This document shows, piece after piece, positions 24,966 through 34,668 of a DNA stretch of 64,000 nucleotides. Positions within the stretch are counted from its first letter, which is position 1. The number at the start of each line of letters is the position of its first letter. The DNA is taken from assembly GCA_026003355.1 (NCBI GenBank), contig BPHC01000006.1, positions 170,512 to 234,511 on the forward strand. The letters run 5' to 3'. Made by a program: the position numbers and the translations under genes. The notes under the pieces are model-generated. The model made no database searches, was not told where the DNA came from, and was given only the letters and a program-made list of their open reading frames with translations. The stretch comes from Cyclobacteriaceae bacterium. GTDB lineage: Bacteria; Bacteroidota; Bacteroidia; Cytophagales; Cyclobacteriaceae.

Positions 24966-26798
24966 TTAGTTGTTTACCTGAACAGGCCTTGCTACCGGAT
25001 CGATGAACTGCCCGCGAAGCACATATTCTTCAAGAGGCTGGCGTTTTACTTCTCCGGTAAGATACTTTTCTATCATAAGGCTGGCAATAGAGGCAGCTGC
25101 CCTTCCGCCCCAGCCGGCATTTTCAACATATACGGCAATGGCTATTTTGGGATTTTCCCTGGGGGCAAATGCCATGAACACCGAGTGGTCATATCCATGC
25201 GGATTCTGAGCCGTGCCGGTCTTGCCGCAAAGTTCAATTCCCGGAATTACCGCCCGCTGCGCTGTGCCATAAATGGCATCGCTCATGGCATCCTGAACAA
25301 AATCAAAAAACTTCTCCTCAATGCCTGTGTCGTGGCGTTGCACAGCAGGTTGCCTCTGGCTGCCCCGTATTTCTTTCATCAAATGGGGCGTATAATAAAA
25401 TCCCTTGTTGGCTATAATGGCCGCCAGATTAGCCATTTGCACGGGTGTAACCAGCATTTCGCCCTGCCCTATGGCCAGCGAATAAATGGTAGAAAATTTC
25501 CACCGGCCTTCGCCATAAATGCGGTTGTACAGGCGTGAGTCGGGCATTTGCCCCCCTTTTTCACTTGGCAGGTCAATGCCCAGCGGTTTGCCTAAACCAA
25601 AACGCGAAACATAGGCATGCCAGTTTTCAAGACCTATCCGGGAGTCGGTAAAGGGGTTGGCCGAATGATTCTGGTTGATAATTCTGCGAAACACCTGGTG
25701 AAAGTAGGGGTTGCAGGAGTATTGTACAGCCATGTGCAGGTCGCAGGGCTGCGGATGATTGTGACAATTTACCACGGTACGATCGCACGGAAACCGCGTT
25801 TCGTAATTTACAACTCCCTCCTGAAGGGCAATGAGCGTCTGCACAATTTTAAAAATGGATCCTGGGGGGTACATGGCCATGAGGGGCCTGGTAAACAGGG
25901 GTTTTGCCGAGTCGCTGCTTACCAGCGCAAAGTTGGCGCTGAAGTTTCTGCCGGTTAGCAGTTCCGGGTCGTACGATGGGCCGGAAATCATGGTAAGCAC
26001 CTCTCCGGTAGCCGGATCAAGGGCCACTACGCTGCCTACCTTACCCCACATTAATTTTTCACCGTACTCCTGCAGCTCCAGATCAATGGTCGTAACCAGG
26101 TCATAACCGGGAACAGAAAGGGTGTCGAACTCACCGTTTTTAAATGCACCCTTATCCACCCCGTCAACGTTGCGTAGTTTGTAACGCACACCCCGTTTTC
26201 CGCGAAGGTAAGTTTCGTACTGTGCTTCCAGGCCGCTCTGTCCAATATAGTCGCCCTGTCGGTAAAAATGCGAGGTATCGGCCAGCAGCTGGGTGCGGCT
26301 TATTTCGCTTACGTATCCCAGCACATTGGCCATGGCTTTGGTGGTATAGGCGCGTGCGGTACGGGGCTGGATGTAAAATCCGGGAAATTCGTCAATATTG
26401 TCCTGAATACGTGCAAAGTCGTAGTTGGACAGTTGTTTGAGAAACAAAGTGGGCTTTACCGGAGAATATTCTTTTCGCGCATGCATTTCGGCAAATGCCT
26501 GACGGAGTTGACCGGGTGTCATGCCGAATACCGAACAGAACAATGCCGTGTCTAGTCGGGTTATCTCCTTTTTAACAGCAAACAGGTCGTATTCCGGGGT
26601 ATTGTAAACCAGCAGTTTACCGTTCCGATCGTATATCAAACCCCGAAAAGGGTATTCCGTTTCGCGGACAATGGTGTTGCTTTCGGCCATGCGCGCATAC
26701 CGGTCGTCTATAAGCTGTATATAAAACAGCTTGGCAAGAAAGATCGCGCCGGTAAGCACAATCAGCGCCTGAATAATTTCCTTTCGTCCCTCGTTCAT
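24966..26798 (-). CDS. mrdA: Penicillin-binding protein 2 (elongation transpeptidase)
   Basis: Crosslinks peptidoglycan during elongation. 610 residues: an N-terminal membrane helix (IIQALIVLTGAIFLAKLFYI), a PBP dimerisation domain (RETEYPFRGLIYDRNGKLL), and a transpeptidase domain with the catalytic SxxK in MYPPGSIFKIVQT, SxN in YSCNPYF and KTG in CGKTGTAQNPHG. It is intact, unlike its neighbours, and overlaps mreD by ATGA. Partner of rodA immediately downstream. Confidence 0.95.
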   Translation of the reverse strand: MNEGRKEIIQALIVLTGAIFLAKLFYIQLIDDRYARMAESNTIVRETEYPFRGLIYDRNGKLLVYNTPEYDLFAVKKEITRLDTALFCSVFGMTPGQLRQAFAEMHARKEYSPVKPTLFLKQLSNYDFARIQDNIDEFPGFYIQPRTARAYTTKAMANVLGYVSEISRTQLLADTSHFYRQGDYIGQSGLEAQYETYLRGKRGVRYKLRNVDGVDKGAFKNGEFDTLSVPGYDLVTTIDLELQEYGEKLMWGKVGSVVALDPATGEVLTMISGPSYDPELLTGRNFSANFALVSSDSAKPLFTRPLMAMYPPGSIFKIVQTLIALQEGVVNYETRFPCDRTVVNCHNHPQPCDLHMAVQYSCNPYFHQVFRRIINQNHSANPFTDSRIGLENWHAYVSRFGLGKPLGIDLPSEKGGQMPDSRLYNRIYGEGRWKFSTIYSLAIGQGEMLVTPVQMANLAAIIANKGFYYTPHLMKEIRGSQRQPAVQRHDTGIEEKFFDFVQDAMSDAIYGTAQRAVIPGIELCGKTGTAQNPHGYDHSVFMAFAPRENPKIAIAVYVENAGWGGRAAASIASLMIEKYLTGEVKRQPLEEYVLRGQFIDPVARPVQVNN

Positions 26799-27308
26799 AT
26801 TCGTTTAGGCGGACGGAGCCACTCCAGTAACATGGCCATAAGCAGGGTATAGACCGAGCTGGCAATTACCCTTGCCAGGGTTGTCCAAAAATACTGAAAC
26901 CCCCCGGCCTCTGTAAAGAACAAAACGGCATGATGTATGAAAATAAGCGGAAGCGCATACAAAACATACCAAATGGTTCCGCTTTGAAACAGCGAGGGCC
27001 TGGCACCCGCATCGAAGCCTCCCTGCGGTGTAAGCAAAAGCAGCCACCTGCCCCGCAGGTACACCATTACTACTGTGGCCATGGCGTGCAGACCCATGCT
27101 ATCGTTAAACTGGTCCACAAGCAAACCCATGGCAAAAGGCCGACAACATGGCAGGCAGCGGATTTACATCTACCTGAAGCCGCAGAAAAAATATGAGATA
27201 AAAAAAACAAAAAGCGGTATGCATAAACACTGCATGCCGGAAGAATACCACATGCAGCAGTAAAAATGTAACGAAGGAAACAATATCGGAGAGCAGCTTG
27301 CGGTTCAT
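26795..27308 (-). CDS. mreD: Rod-shape protein MreD, one frameshift
   Basis: Small membrane protein of the elongasome. The first part, MNRKLLSDIVSFVTFLLLHV through LRLQVDVNPLPAMLSAF, and the second, MGLLVDQFNDSMGLHAMATV to the end, join if one T is dropped from the TTTT run (plus strand 27134-27137), giving SAFAMGLLVDQF and a 170-residue protein of family size with about five helices. Start overlaps the end of mreC by four bases. Confidence 0.88.
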
Positions 27309-28142
27309 TGGTTAAAGTCGGGTACGCGCATTTCCAGAGAATCCAGTTCGGGCAGCAGGCGGTTGTTAATGAGGGTTACGTAAGCCAGTTTTCTAAAATC
27401 CTGCGCCAGTTTTACGCGGATATGATAAAAGGGTGCCCCCTGCGGAAGGCGGGCTTCGGCTACGGTGCCAATAAGCAGGCCTTCGGGAAACACACCGCTG
27501 TAGCCGGTGGTCACTATGGTGTCGCCCGGCAGAGGCTGTACGTGGCGAGGCAAGTATTTAAACAAAATAAAATCAGGACTTTCCCCGTCCCATTGAACTG
27601 TTCCGAAATGGCCGGTTCGCTTCAGGCGTGCCGAGACCATCACATCTACATTCAGTAAGGAGGTAACCACACTAAACCGCCTGCCGGCAACCTTTACTTT
27701 TCCCACTACACCTTCGGGACCAATAACGGCCATGCCCGGTTGCACACAGTCATTCTGCCCGCGGTCTATTGTAATAAAGTTGGTAAATCTGCTTACCGAG
27801 TTGTTTACCACCCGCGCAGAAATGAAAAGGTACTGGTTAAGGCGGGCCGAGTCAGCCACAGAGTCGGCTTTGTAAAGGTAGAGTTGTTGCTGCCCGGCTT
27901 AACTGCTGGTGCAGTCGCCGGTTTTCTTCGGCCAGCGCCCGGTTTATTTCGCGCAGGGAAAAATATTCTTTTATACCATAGGTAAAGCCGTTAATGGCTG
28001 TAACCATCCGGTTGGTAGAGTTGAAGAAGACTGCTCCGGTATAGCTGTTGTTGCGGATGTACAGCGCAATGCTTACCAGTTCCAGAACAAGAAACGCAAA
28101 GAAGGCGCGGTATTGATAAATGAACAACAGTATCCGCTGCAT
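27305..28142 (-). CDS. mreC: Rod-shape protein MreC, one frameshift
   Basis: Periplasmic scaffold of the elongasome with one N-terminal membrane helix (AFFAFLVLELVSIALYI), a coiled-coil stretch (EINRALAEENRRLHQQL) and the beta-rich MreC domain (GQNDCVQPGMAVIGPEGVVG, DTIVTTGYSGVFPEGLLIG). The frame breaks after HQQL; dropping one base at 27897-27902 gives HQQLAGQQQLYLYKADSVAD and a 278-residue protein, the usual Bacteroidota length. Directly follows mreB with one base between stop and start. Confidence 0.9.
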
Positions 28143-28143
28143 A

Positions 28144-29170
28144 TCAGGTCATAAGCACGGAACGATAGTGGTGCAGATTTTTAAGGGCCACACCGGTGCC
28201 GCGAACCACTGCCCGGAGGGGATCATCGGCAACATGTACGGGTAGTTTGGTTTTAAGGCTAAGGCGTTTACTCAGGCCCCGAAGCAGCGCCCCTCCGCCG
28301 GTAAGATAAATACCCCGTTCATATATATCGGCCGAAAGTTCGGGGGGGTGAGGTTTCAAGTGCCTTCAGCACAGCCTCTTCCAGCTTAGAAACCGATTTA
28401 TCGAGCGCGAAGGCTACTTCTGAATAGGATATTTTGATGGTCTTCGGGATGCCCGTCATCAGGTCTCGCCCGCGTATTTCGTAGTCATCGGGGCCGTCAT
28501 CCAGTTCGGTAAGGGCCGAACCCACCTCAATTTTAACCCGCTCGGCCGAACGTTCTCCAATTAACAGGTTGTGCTGCCTGCGCATGTAGTCCAGAATATC
28601 GCGGTTAAAGGTGTCGCCCGCTACGCGAATAGACTGGTCGCAGACAATACCCGACAGGGCTATTACGGCTATGTCGGTAGTTCCTCCACCAATGTCCACA
28701 ATCATGTTGCCCACCGGCTGTTCAATGTCAATGCCTATTCCAAGGGCAGCAGCAATGGGCTCATGAATCATATATACTTCTTTTGCCCCGGCATGCTCGG
28801 CACTGTCGCGCACGGCCCGTTTCTCTACTTCGGTTATACCGCTGGGAATGCAGATAACCATTCGGTACGCAGGCGGAAAAAGGCGCTTACCGGTGTCGAT
28901 CATTTTAATTAAGCCCCGAATCATCAGTTCGGCAGCCTGAAAGTCGGCAATAACGCCTTCTTTCAGCGGCCTTATGGTTTTAATGTTCTCGTGGGTCTTT
29001 TCGTGCATTTGCATGGCTTCGCGCCCAAGGGCCAGCACACGGTTGGTATGTTTGTCGATGGCGATGATGGAGGGCTCATCCACCACAATTTTGTCTTTGT
29101 AAATAATGAGCGTATTGGCTGTTCCCAGGTCAATTGCAATATCAGATGTAAAGAGGTCGAAAAGCGCCAT
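28144..29170 (-). CDS. mreB: Rod-shape actin homologue MreB, one frameshift
   Basis: Cytoskeletal ATPase that guides lateral wall synthesis. N-terminus IAIDLGTANTLIIYKDKIVV, phosphate-2 motif MIVDIGGGTTDIAVIALSG and adenosine motif ERGIYLTGGGALLRGL are all present. The frame is lost after LETSPP at a seven-C run (plus strand 28342-28348); six C would give TSPPELSADIYERGIYL and a 341-residue protein, the standard length. First gene of mreB-mreC-mreD-mrdA-rodA. Confidence 0.93.
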
Positions 29171-29282
29171 GCCGGTAAGGGGTAAAAAAATTGCCCGAAA
29201 GTAAATAAATAATCAACTGTTTTTCATGCGTTCGTGGCCGAAAACTTACATGAAGCAATTAAATTACCCGTTCTTATGCTCA

Positions 29283-30806
29283 TTAATGCCTGAAGTGGCG
29301 ATAGCCGGTGAAGACCATGGCCATGTGGTGTGTGTTGCAAAAGTCGATCGACTCCTGGTCGCGCACCGAGCCGCCCGGTTGTATCACAGCTGTTATACCT
29401 GCCTGATGGGCTATTTGCACGCAGTCGGCAAACGGAAAGAACGCATCGGATGCCATAACCGCACCTTTCAGCGATAAACCAAAGACCCTGGCCTTTTCTA
29501 TGGCCTGCTTCAGGGCATCGACCCGCGAGGTCTGCCCTACACCACTGGCCAGCATCTGCCCGTTTGCCGCCAGGACGATGGTATTCGACTTACTGTGCTT
29601 GGCAATGCGCGCAGCAAACAACATGGCCTGCACCTCTTCCGCATCGGGGGTACGGTGTGTAACCGTTTTCAAATCGGCTTCGGTTTCGGTATGGTTGTCG
29701 GCCTGTTGCTCCAGCACTCCGTTCAGCAGGCTTTTGAACTGGGCAGTAACCTTAAGGCTCTTTTTCTGTATCAACAGTATTCTGTTCTTTTTTGCAGCAA
29801 GCATCTGCAGGGCCTCCGGGCTATAAGCCGGTGCAATGAGAATTTCAAAAAAAAGTTTATTCAATTCTGCGGCTGCGGCCACGTCAACCGGTTTATTGGT
29901 GGCCAGGATCCCGCCGAAGGCCGAAACAGGATCGGCCTGCAGGGCTTTGAGATAGGCCTCTTTAACCGAGCTGCCAATAGCCACACCGCAGGCGTTGGTA
30001 TGCTTTATTATAACGAAAGCTGTTTCTGCCGAAAACTCAGCCAGTAAACCGCAGGCCGCATCTACATCAACCAGATTGTTATACGATAACTCTTTACCGC
30101 TAAGTTGTTCGAAAATTTCATCGAGGGGGCCATAAAACCTGCCCCACTGGTGGGGATTTTCGCCATAACGCAGGGTACGCCCACCCTGAATGCTTTTTTT
30201 AAACGATGGTACCTGCTCTGTGCTGTTAAGCCAGTTAAAAATAGCTGTATCGTAATGCGAGGTTACATCGAAGGCAAGCGCGGCCAGGTGTTTGCGGTGC
30301 TGCAATCCGGGGGCACAACCGGTTTGTTGCAACACCTCAAGCAGGTAGGCATACTGGTTGCGCGAAGACACCACGGTTACATGGTTGTAGTTTTTGGCAG
30401 CCGCACGAATAAGCGAAATGCCTCCGATATCGATCTTCTCAATGATGGATTGCTCATCTGCCCCTGCTGCCAGGGTTTCTTCAAAGGGGTAAAGATCAAC
30501 AATTACTAAATCAACAGGCCGGATGTTATGCCGGGAGGCTTCCTGAAAATCGTTTTCGTTTCCACGTCTGTACAATATTCCGCCAAACACAGCCGGATGA
30601 AGGGTTTTGACCCGCCCCCCGAATATGGCCGGATAGCCGGTAAGCGATTCAACCGCTGTTACCGAATAGCCCAGGCTTTCAATGTATTGCTGTGTGCCGC
30701 CGGTAGAGATAAAAGTTACGCCGGCGTTGCCCAGCAGATGAATGATGGGATCAAGGCCTTCTTTGTTAAATACCGATATCAGGGCCGACTGGATGGTTTT
30801 TTTCAT
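29283..30806 (-). CDS. purH: Bifunctional AICAR formyltransferase / IMP cyclohydrolase
   Basis: Last two steps of purine synthesis, AICAR to FAICAR to IMP. 507 residues with the N-terminal MGS-like cyclohydrolase domain (ALISVFNKEGLDPII, FISTGGTQQYIESLGY, IFGGRVKTLHPAVFGGIL) and the C-terminal formyltransferase with the conserved KHTNACGVA and the end motif GITAVIQPGGSVRDQESI. Intact and monocistronic in appearance; 112 bases separate it from mreB. Confidence 0.96.
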   Translation of the reverse strand: MKKTIQSALISVFNKEGLDPIIHLLGNAGVTFISTGGTQQYIESLGYSVTAVESLTGYPAIFGGRVKTLHPAVFGGILYRRGNENDFQEASRHNIRPVDLVIVDLYPFEETLAAGADEQSIIEKIDIGGISLIRAAAKNYNHVTVVSSRNQYAYLLEVLQQTGCAPGLQHRKHLAALAFDVTSHYDTAIFNWLNSTEQVPSFKKSIQGGRTLRYGENPHQWGRFYGPLDEIFEQLSGKELSYNNLVDVDAACGLLAEFSAETAFVIIKHTNACGVAIGSSVKEAYLKALQADPVSAFGGILATNKPVDVAAAAELNKLFFEILIAPAYSPEALQMLAAKKNRILLIQKKSLKVTAQFKSLLNGVLEQQADNHTETEADLKTVTHRTPDAEEVQAMLFAARIAKHSKSNTIVLAANGQMLASGVGQTSRVDALKQAIEKARVFGLSLKGAVMASDAFFPFADCVQIAHQAGITAVIQPGGSVRDQESIDFCNTHHMAMVFTGYRHFRH

Positions 30807-30865
30807 ATGCGCAACAGAGGCGCAAAGGTAATATGAAATTTCAGCGGCCAGGCCGGAGCCAGGCT

Positions 30866-31741
30866 TTATTTGCGGTTGGCCAGGTATACCCCGGCTACAA
30901 TGGCCGCCATTCCGGCAAAATGGCCGGGGTACAACACTTCGTTATCCAGTACGCCCCACAACACGGCCACCACCGGCATAAAGTAAGTAACCGAGCTGGC
31001 CAGCAGCGGTGTGCTTATTTGCACCAGCCTGTAAAAAAGGTAGGTAGCCAGTGCGGTACTCATAATGCCCAGCAGCACCACATAGCCCGCCACTTTCCAC
31101 GCGCCCGGCGTGCGGAAAAAAATTTCTGTAAAAGGGGTAAATGCAAACAGGTACACAAGGGCAAGGGGGCCGAGCAGCATAAGCGCCACACTGGTAATGG
31201 TAAGCGGGTGCAGGTCGGGGATTTTAAATTTTACAAAATTAAGATTGGTACCATAGAGCACGCATGCGGCAACGATAAGCAGGGCATAAAAGTTTACGCC
31301 CTCTACCCTGCCGTTTTCGCGTGCCAGCATAAGCAGTAAAGTTCCGGCAAATGCCAGAAAAAGTCCGGCGGCAGCAATCCACCTAAAACGTTGTTGAAAA
31401 AACAGTACTCCTATTACCATGGTAAAGGCCGGTGTAAGGGTGTTTAAAATACCGGCCACTGAACTGGGCATGCGGGTTTGGGCTGTGGCAAACAGAAATG
31501 CCGGAATGAAGATACCCATCATGCCTGATGCAAACAGTTTACCCAGGTGCCTAGCCCTGAGTTGTTTTAATCGCACCACAGCCACCGGTAACAAAACCAC
31601 CGAGGCAGCCGAAACCCGCAGCGCCCCGACAATTTCCGGACTGAACACCGTTAACCCTTTTTTAATCAGTATAAACGATGTGCCCCACATAAGCGAAAGC
31701 ACCACCAGCAACAATACGGCTAATCCCGAAACACGTGCCAT
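30866..31741 (-). CDS. EamA/DMT-family metabolite exporter
   Basis: About 291 residues with ten predicted membrane helices and the two EamA repeats (LMWGTSFILIKKGL near the start; GPLALVYLFAFTPF and FMPVVAVLWGVLDNE in the second half). Such proteins export amino acids or related metabolites; substrate unknown. I prefer the ATG at 31741 (MARVSGLAVLLLVV) over one six codons upstream. Sits between purH and dusB on the same strand with 60-base gaps. Confidence 0.85.
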   Translation of the reverse strand: MARVSGLAVLLLVVLSLMWGTSFILIKKGLTVFSPEIVGALRVSAASVVLLPVAVVRLKQLRARHLGKLFASGMMGIFIPAFLFATAQTRMPSSVAGILNTLTPAFTMVIGVLFFQQRFRWIAAAGLFLAFAGTLLLMLARENGRVEGVNFYALLIVAACVLYGTNLNFVKFKIPDLHPLTITSVALMLLGPLALVYLFAFTPFTEIFFRTPGAWKVAGYVVLLGIMSTALATYLFYRLVQISTPLLASSVTYFMPVVAVLWGVLDNEVLYPGHFAGMAAIVAGVYLANRK

Positions 31742-31801
31742 GATACAGAAGTGGCGCAAAGAGAAGATTTTACCGCCTTAAAAGCAAACCGGCTGTAAAG
31801 C

Positions 31802-32800
31802 TTAAACGCTTTGCATCACCGTTTCGGTTACGTGGCTTTCGAGTTCTGCAAGAATGTGGTGTATTTCCTGAACGCTCACAGCATTTACCAGCCTTATGCG
31901 AAAGGGCTTTACATCGGGCAGGCCGCGAAGATAGTTTGTGTAATGCCTGCGCATTTCAAAAATGCCGGTACGCTCGCCTTTCCATTGCACAGAAAACACA
32001 AGATGTCTTTTTATAACGTGTAAACGTGCGGCCAGATCGGGGGGGTTGGGTTTCTTACCGGTAAGCAGGTAAGTTTTAATTTCGTTGAAAATCCAGGGAT
32101 AACCAATGGCCGCCCGGCCAATCATTATGCCATCAACGCCATACCGGTTTTTGTACTCCAGCGCCTTTTCGGGTGAGTCAATATCACCGTTCCCGAAGAT
32201 GGGTATGCGTATGCGCGGATTCTCCTTTACCTTGCCAATAAGCGTCCAGTCGGCCACACCTTTATACATTTGTGCACGCGTACGGCCGTGTATGGTAAGC
32301 GCCTGAATGCCCACATCCTGTAGTCGCTCGGCCACCTCCAGAATGTTTTTGGTGTGATCGTCCCAACCCAGGCGGGTTTTAACGGTAACAGGAAGGTGGG
32401 TGGCTTTAACCACGGCGGCAGTCATTTGTACCATTTTGGGTATATCCTGCAGCAGGGCGGCACCGGCTCCGCGGCAGGCTACATTTTTCACCGGACAGCC
32501 AAAGTTTATATCAATAAGGTCGGGATGGGCTGCTGTGGCAATTTCGGCCGATTGCCTCATGTGGTCAATGTCGCTGCCAAAAAGCTGGATGCCAATAGGG
32601 CGTTCGTATTCAAATATGTCCAGCTTCTGACGGCTTTTGGCGGCCTGGCGAATCAACCCTTCTGAAGAGATGAACTCAGTGTACATCAGGTCGGCACCAC
32701 CTTCTTTGCATACGGCACGAAAAGGCGGGTCGCTCACATCTTCCATGGGTGCCAGCAGCAGCGGAAAATCACCAAGCGATATGTGGCCGATACGAACCAT
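31802..32800 (-). CDS. dusB: tRNA-dihydrouridine synthase
   Basis: FMN enzyme reducing uridine in the tRNA D-loop. 332 residues from the ATG at 32800 (MVRIGHISLGDFPLLLAP), which fits family N-termini better than the ATG five codons earlier. Motifs: APMEDVSDPPFRAVCKEGGA for FMN, catalytic Cys in INFGCPVKNVACRGAG, and GNGDIDSPEKALEYKNRYGV with GIMIGRAAIGYPWIF. TIM-barrel followed by a small helical domain. Divergent from the CPBP gene. Confidence 0.93.
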   Translation of the reverse strand: MVRIGHISLGDFPLLLAPMEDVSDPPFRAVCKEGGADLMYTEFISSEGLIRQAAKSRQKLDIFEYERPIGIQLFGSDIDHMRQSAEIATAAHPDLIDINFGCPVKNVACRGAGAALLQDIPKMVQMTAAVVKATHLPVTVKTRLGWDDHTKNILEVAERLQDVGIQALTIHGRTRAQMYKGVADWTLIGKVKENPRIRIPIFGNGDIDSPEKALEYKNRYGVDGIMIGRAAIGYPWIFNEIKTYLLTGKKPNPPDLAARLHVIKRHLVFSVQWKGERTGIFEMRRHYTNYLRGLPDVKPFRIRLVNAVSVQEIHHILAELESHVTETVMQSV

Positions 32801-32861
32801 TCTACCAAAGTGCAAAGATAAACACGTTTAGCCTTTTAAAGTTTTTGTATAGCATTGCGGT

Positions 32862-33788
32862 ATGAATGAACAACTTAAGGTTGCCAACCCTTTCCGGTCG
32901 CTTCTTTTGGCTTTATTGCTCATTACAGGAGGTTTTACCCTGCTGGGGCCGGCATTGGGCATGGCTTTGGCCACACCGTTTTATCCGGGAAACCTGTTGA
33001 ACGATATTATGCACCCGGCCGCGGCAAAGCCCGAGATATTCCAGGCGTTGATGATCATACAGGGTACAGCAACCACCATAGGGCTTATTTTGCTGCCCCT
33101 GCTGCTGGTGAAAGTGGCCGAGCGCCAGAAAGCAACTGCTTTTTTGAGCGGCCGGGCCGACATCCCCGTACTGGTGCTGGTGCTGTTGGCCGGAATTTGC
33201 CTTCAGGTTGTGCTTTCGCCGGTAGCAGAATGGAACCTGCACATCAGGTTTCCGGAATTCTTAAAGGAATTTGAAGCATGGGCCCGCCGGCAGGAAGATG
33301 CGCGCTTGGAACTTACCCGGTTGCTCACAACATTCACTTCGCCTGGACGGTTTGTTACAGCCCTTCTGGTTATTGCCGTGTTGCCCGGAATAGGCGAAGA
33401 ACTGGTTTTCAGGGGCATTGTGCAAAACCGCCTGCACCAGCTTTCGCGCAACCTGCACGTTGCCGTATGGATTAGTGCACTGCTGTTCAGCGCCATCCAT
33501 CTTCAGTTTTATGGCTTTGTGCCACGCCTGCTGCTGGGTGCTTTTTTCGGATATCTGTATGGCTGGTCGGGCAGTCTGGCGGTGCCGGTGTTTGCACATT
33601 TTATGCATAATGCCATTACCCTGCTCATGATTTACCTCTATCAGCTTGACCTTTCTTCCATACACCCTGAGGAAGCCGAGCCTGCACCATTTCATCTGGT
33701 AGTATTTTGCGCTGTGGTTTTTTTGGTAGTTGTTTTTTACTTGCAAAAGCTTTTCCGCAGCTATAAGCCGTATGAAATCACTGAGTAG
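32862..33788 (+). CDS. CPBP family intramembrane glutamic protease
   Basis: 308-residue membrane protein with the Abi/CAAX protease motifs: EELVFRGIVQNRL (EExxxR), ISALLFSAIHLQFYGFVPRL (FxxxH) and FAHFMHN (HxxxN). Family members cleave membrane proteins or act in self-immunity; the bacterial substrate here is unknown. The cdsA start lies within its last codons, so the two genes are translationally coupled. Confidence 0.88.
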   Translation: MNEQLKVANPFRSLLLALLLITGGFTLLGPALGMALATPFYPGNLLNDIMHPAAAKPEIFQALMIIQGTATTIGLILLPLLLVKVAERQKATAFLSGRADIPVLVLVLLAGICLQVVLSPVAEWNLHIRFPEFLKEFEAWARRQEDARLELTRLLTTFTSPGRFVTALLVIAVLPGIGEELVFRGIVQNRLHQLSRNLHVAVWISALLFSAIHLQFYGFVPRLLLGAFFGYLYGWSGSLAVPVFAHFMHNAITLLMIYLYQLDLSSIHPEEAEPAPFHLVVFCAVVFLVVVFYLQKLFRSYKPYEITE

Positions 33789-34596
33789 CTATCCTAATCT
33801 GGTACCAAGAGCAGCCACCGGCTTGGCGGGGGGCGCAGTAATAATTTTCGGGGTTCTGTTCAGCGATTGGACTTACTTTATTCTGTTTCTTGTAATTTGC
33901 TTTTTATCGCTTCTGGAATTTTACAGGCTGGCTGGCCTGGACGGTATGATTCCGCAAAAATCGGTGGGTATACTGGCCGGCACCGGAATGTTTGTCCTTT
34001 CATTCCTGATAGAAAAACAGTTGCTATCGTATCGCTATTACTTCTTCATTTTTCCGCTGCTTTCGCTTACCTATCTTATCAAACTCTACAAAAACGAGAA
34101 GAAACCCTTTACCAACATAGCCTTTACCTTTCTTGGGGTGTTTTATGTGGCCGTACCTTTCTCGTTGCTTAACCATGCCGTTTACGAATCGGGCCATTAC
34201 AATGCAGAAATATTGCTTGGCCTGCTGCTTATTTTATGGGCCAGCGATACGGGTGCCTACTTTGCCGGCATAAGGTTTGGCAAACGCAAGTTGTTTGAGC
34301 GCATCTCTCCAAAAAAATCGTGGGAGGGTTTCTGGGGAGGTGCCCTGCTGGCGGCAATCGTAACTTATGTTATCAGCCTCTATTTTACATCGCTGCCGGT
34401 GGGCAGCTGGATGGTAATGGGCGTGTTAATTGTGGTGGGAGGCACCTTTGGCGACCTGGTGGAATCGCTGCTTAAACGAAGTATGGAAATTAAAGACTCG
34501 GGCACCAGTCTCCCGGGGCACGGCGGATTTCTGGACCGCTTCGATGGTCTGCTTATCTCAGCTCCGTTTATCGTGGCCTATCTTGAAATCTTCTGA
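33772..34596 (+). CDS. cdsA: Phosphatidate cytidylyltransferase
   Basis: Makes CDP-diacylglycerol from phosphatidate and CTP in the inner membrane. About 274 residues from the ATG at 33772, which overlaps the upstream gene by 17 bases; longer in-frame upstream codons lie wholly within that gene. The C-terminal signature GDLVESLLKRSMEIKDSG followed by LPGHGGFLDRFDGLLIS is diagnostic. Works with psd at 35947 in phosphatidylethanolamine synthesis. Confidence 0.94.
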   Translation: MKSLSSYPNLVPRAATGLAGGAVIIFGVLFSDWTYFILFLVICFLSLLEFYRLAGLDGMIPQKSVGILAGTGMFVLSFLIEKQLLSYRYYFFIFPLLSLTYLIKLYKNEKKPFTNIAFTFLGVFYVAVPFSLLNHAVYESGHYNAEILLGLLLILWASDTGAYFAGIRFGKRKLFERISPKKSWEGFWGGALLAAIVTYVISLYFTSLPVGSWMVMGVLIVVGGTFGDLVESLLKRSMEIKDSGTSLPGHGGFLDRFDGLLISAPFIVAYLEIF

Positions 34597-34622
34597 ACAA
34601 CCGGGCACCTCAGGAATTTAGC

Positions 34623-34630
34623 TATCTTTG
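34623..34630 (+). promoter_or_regulatory. Bacteroidota -7 element before glutamate dehydrogenase
   Basis: TATCTTTG, an exact match to TAnnTTTG, 38 bases before the start codon. No clear TTTG -33 partner is visible at the usual distance. Confidence 0.5.
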
Positions 34631-34668
34631 CGCACTGAAATTCCGGCGTTTAAATTCATCAAATCTTT

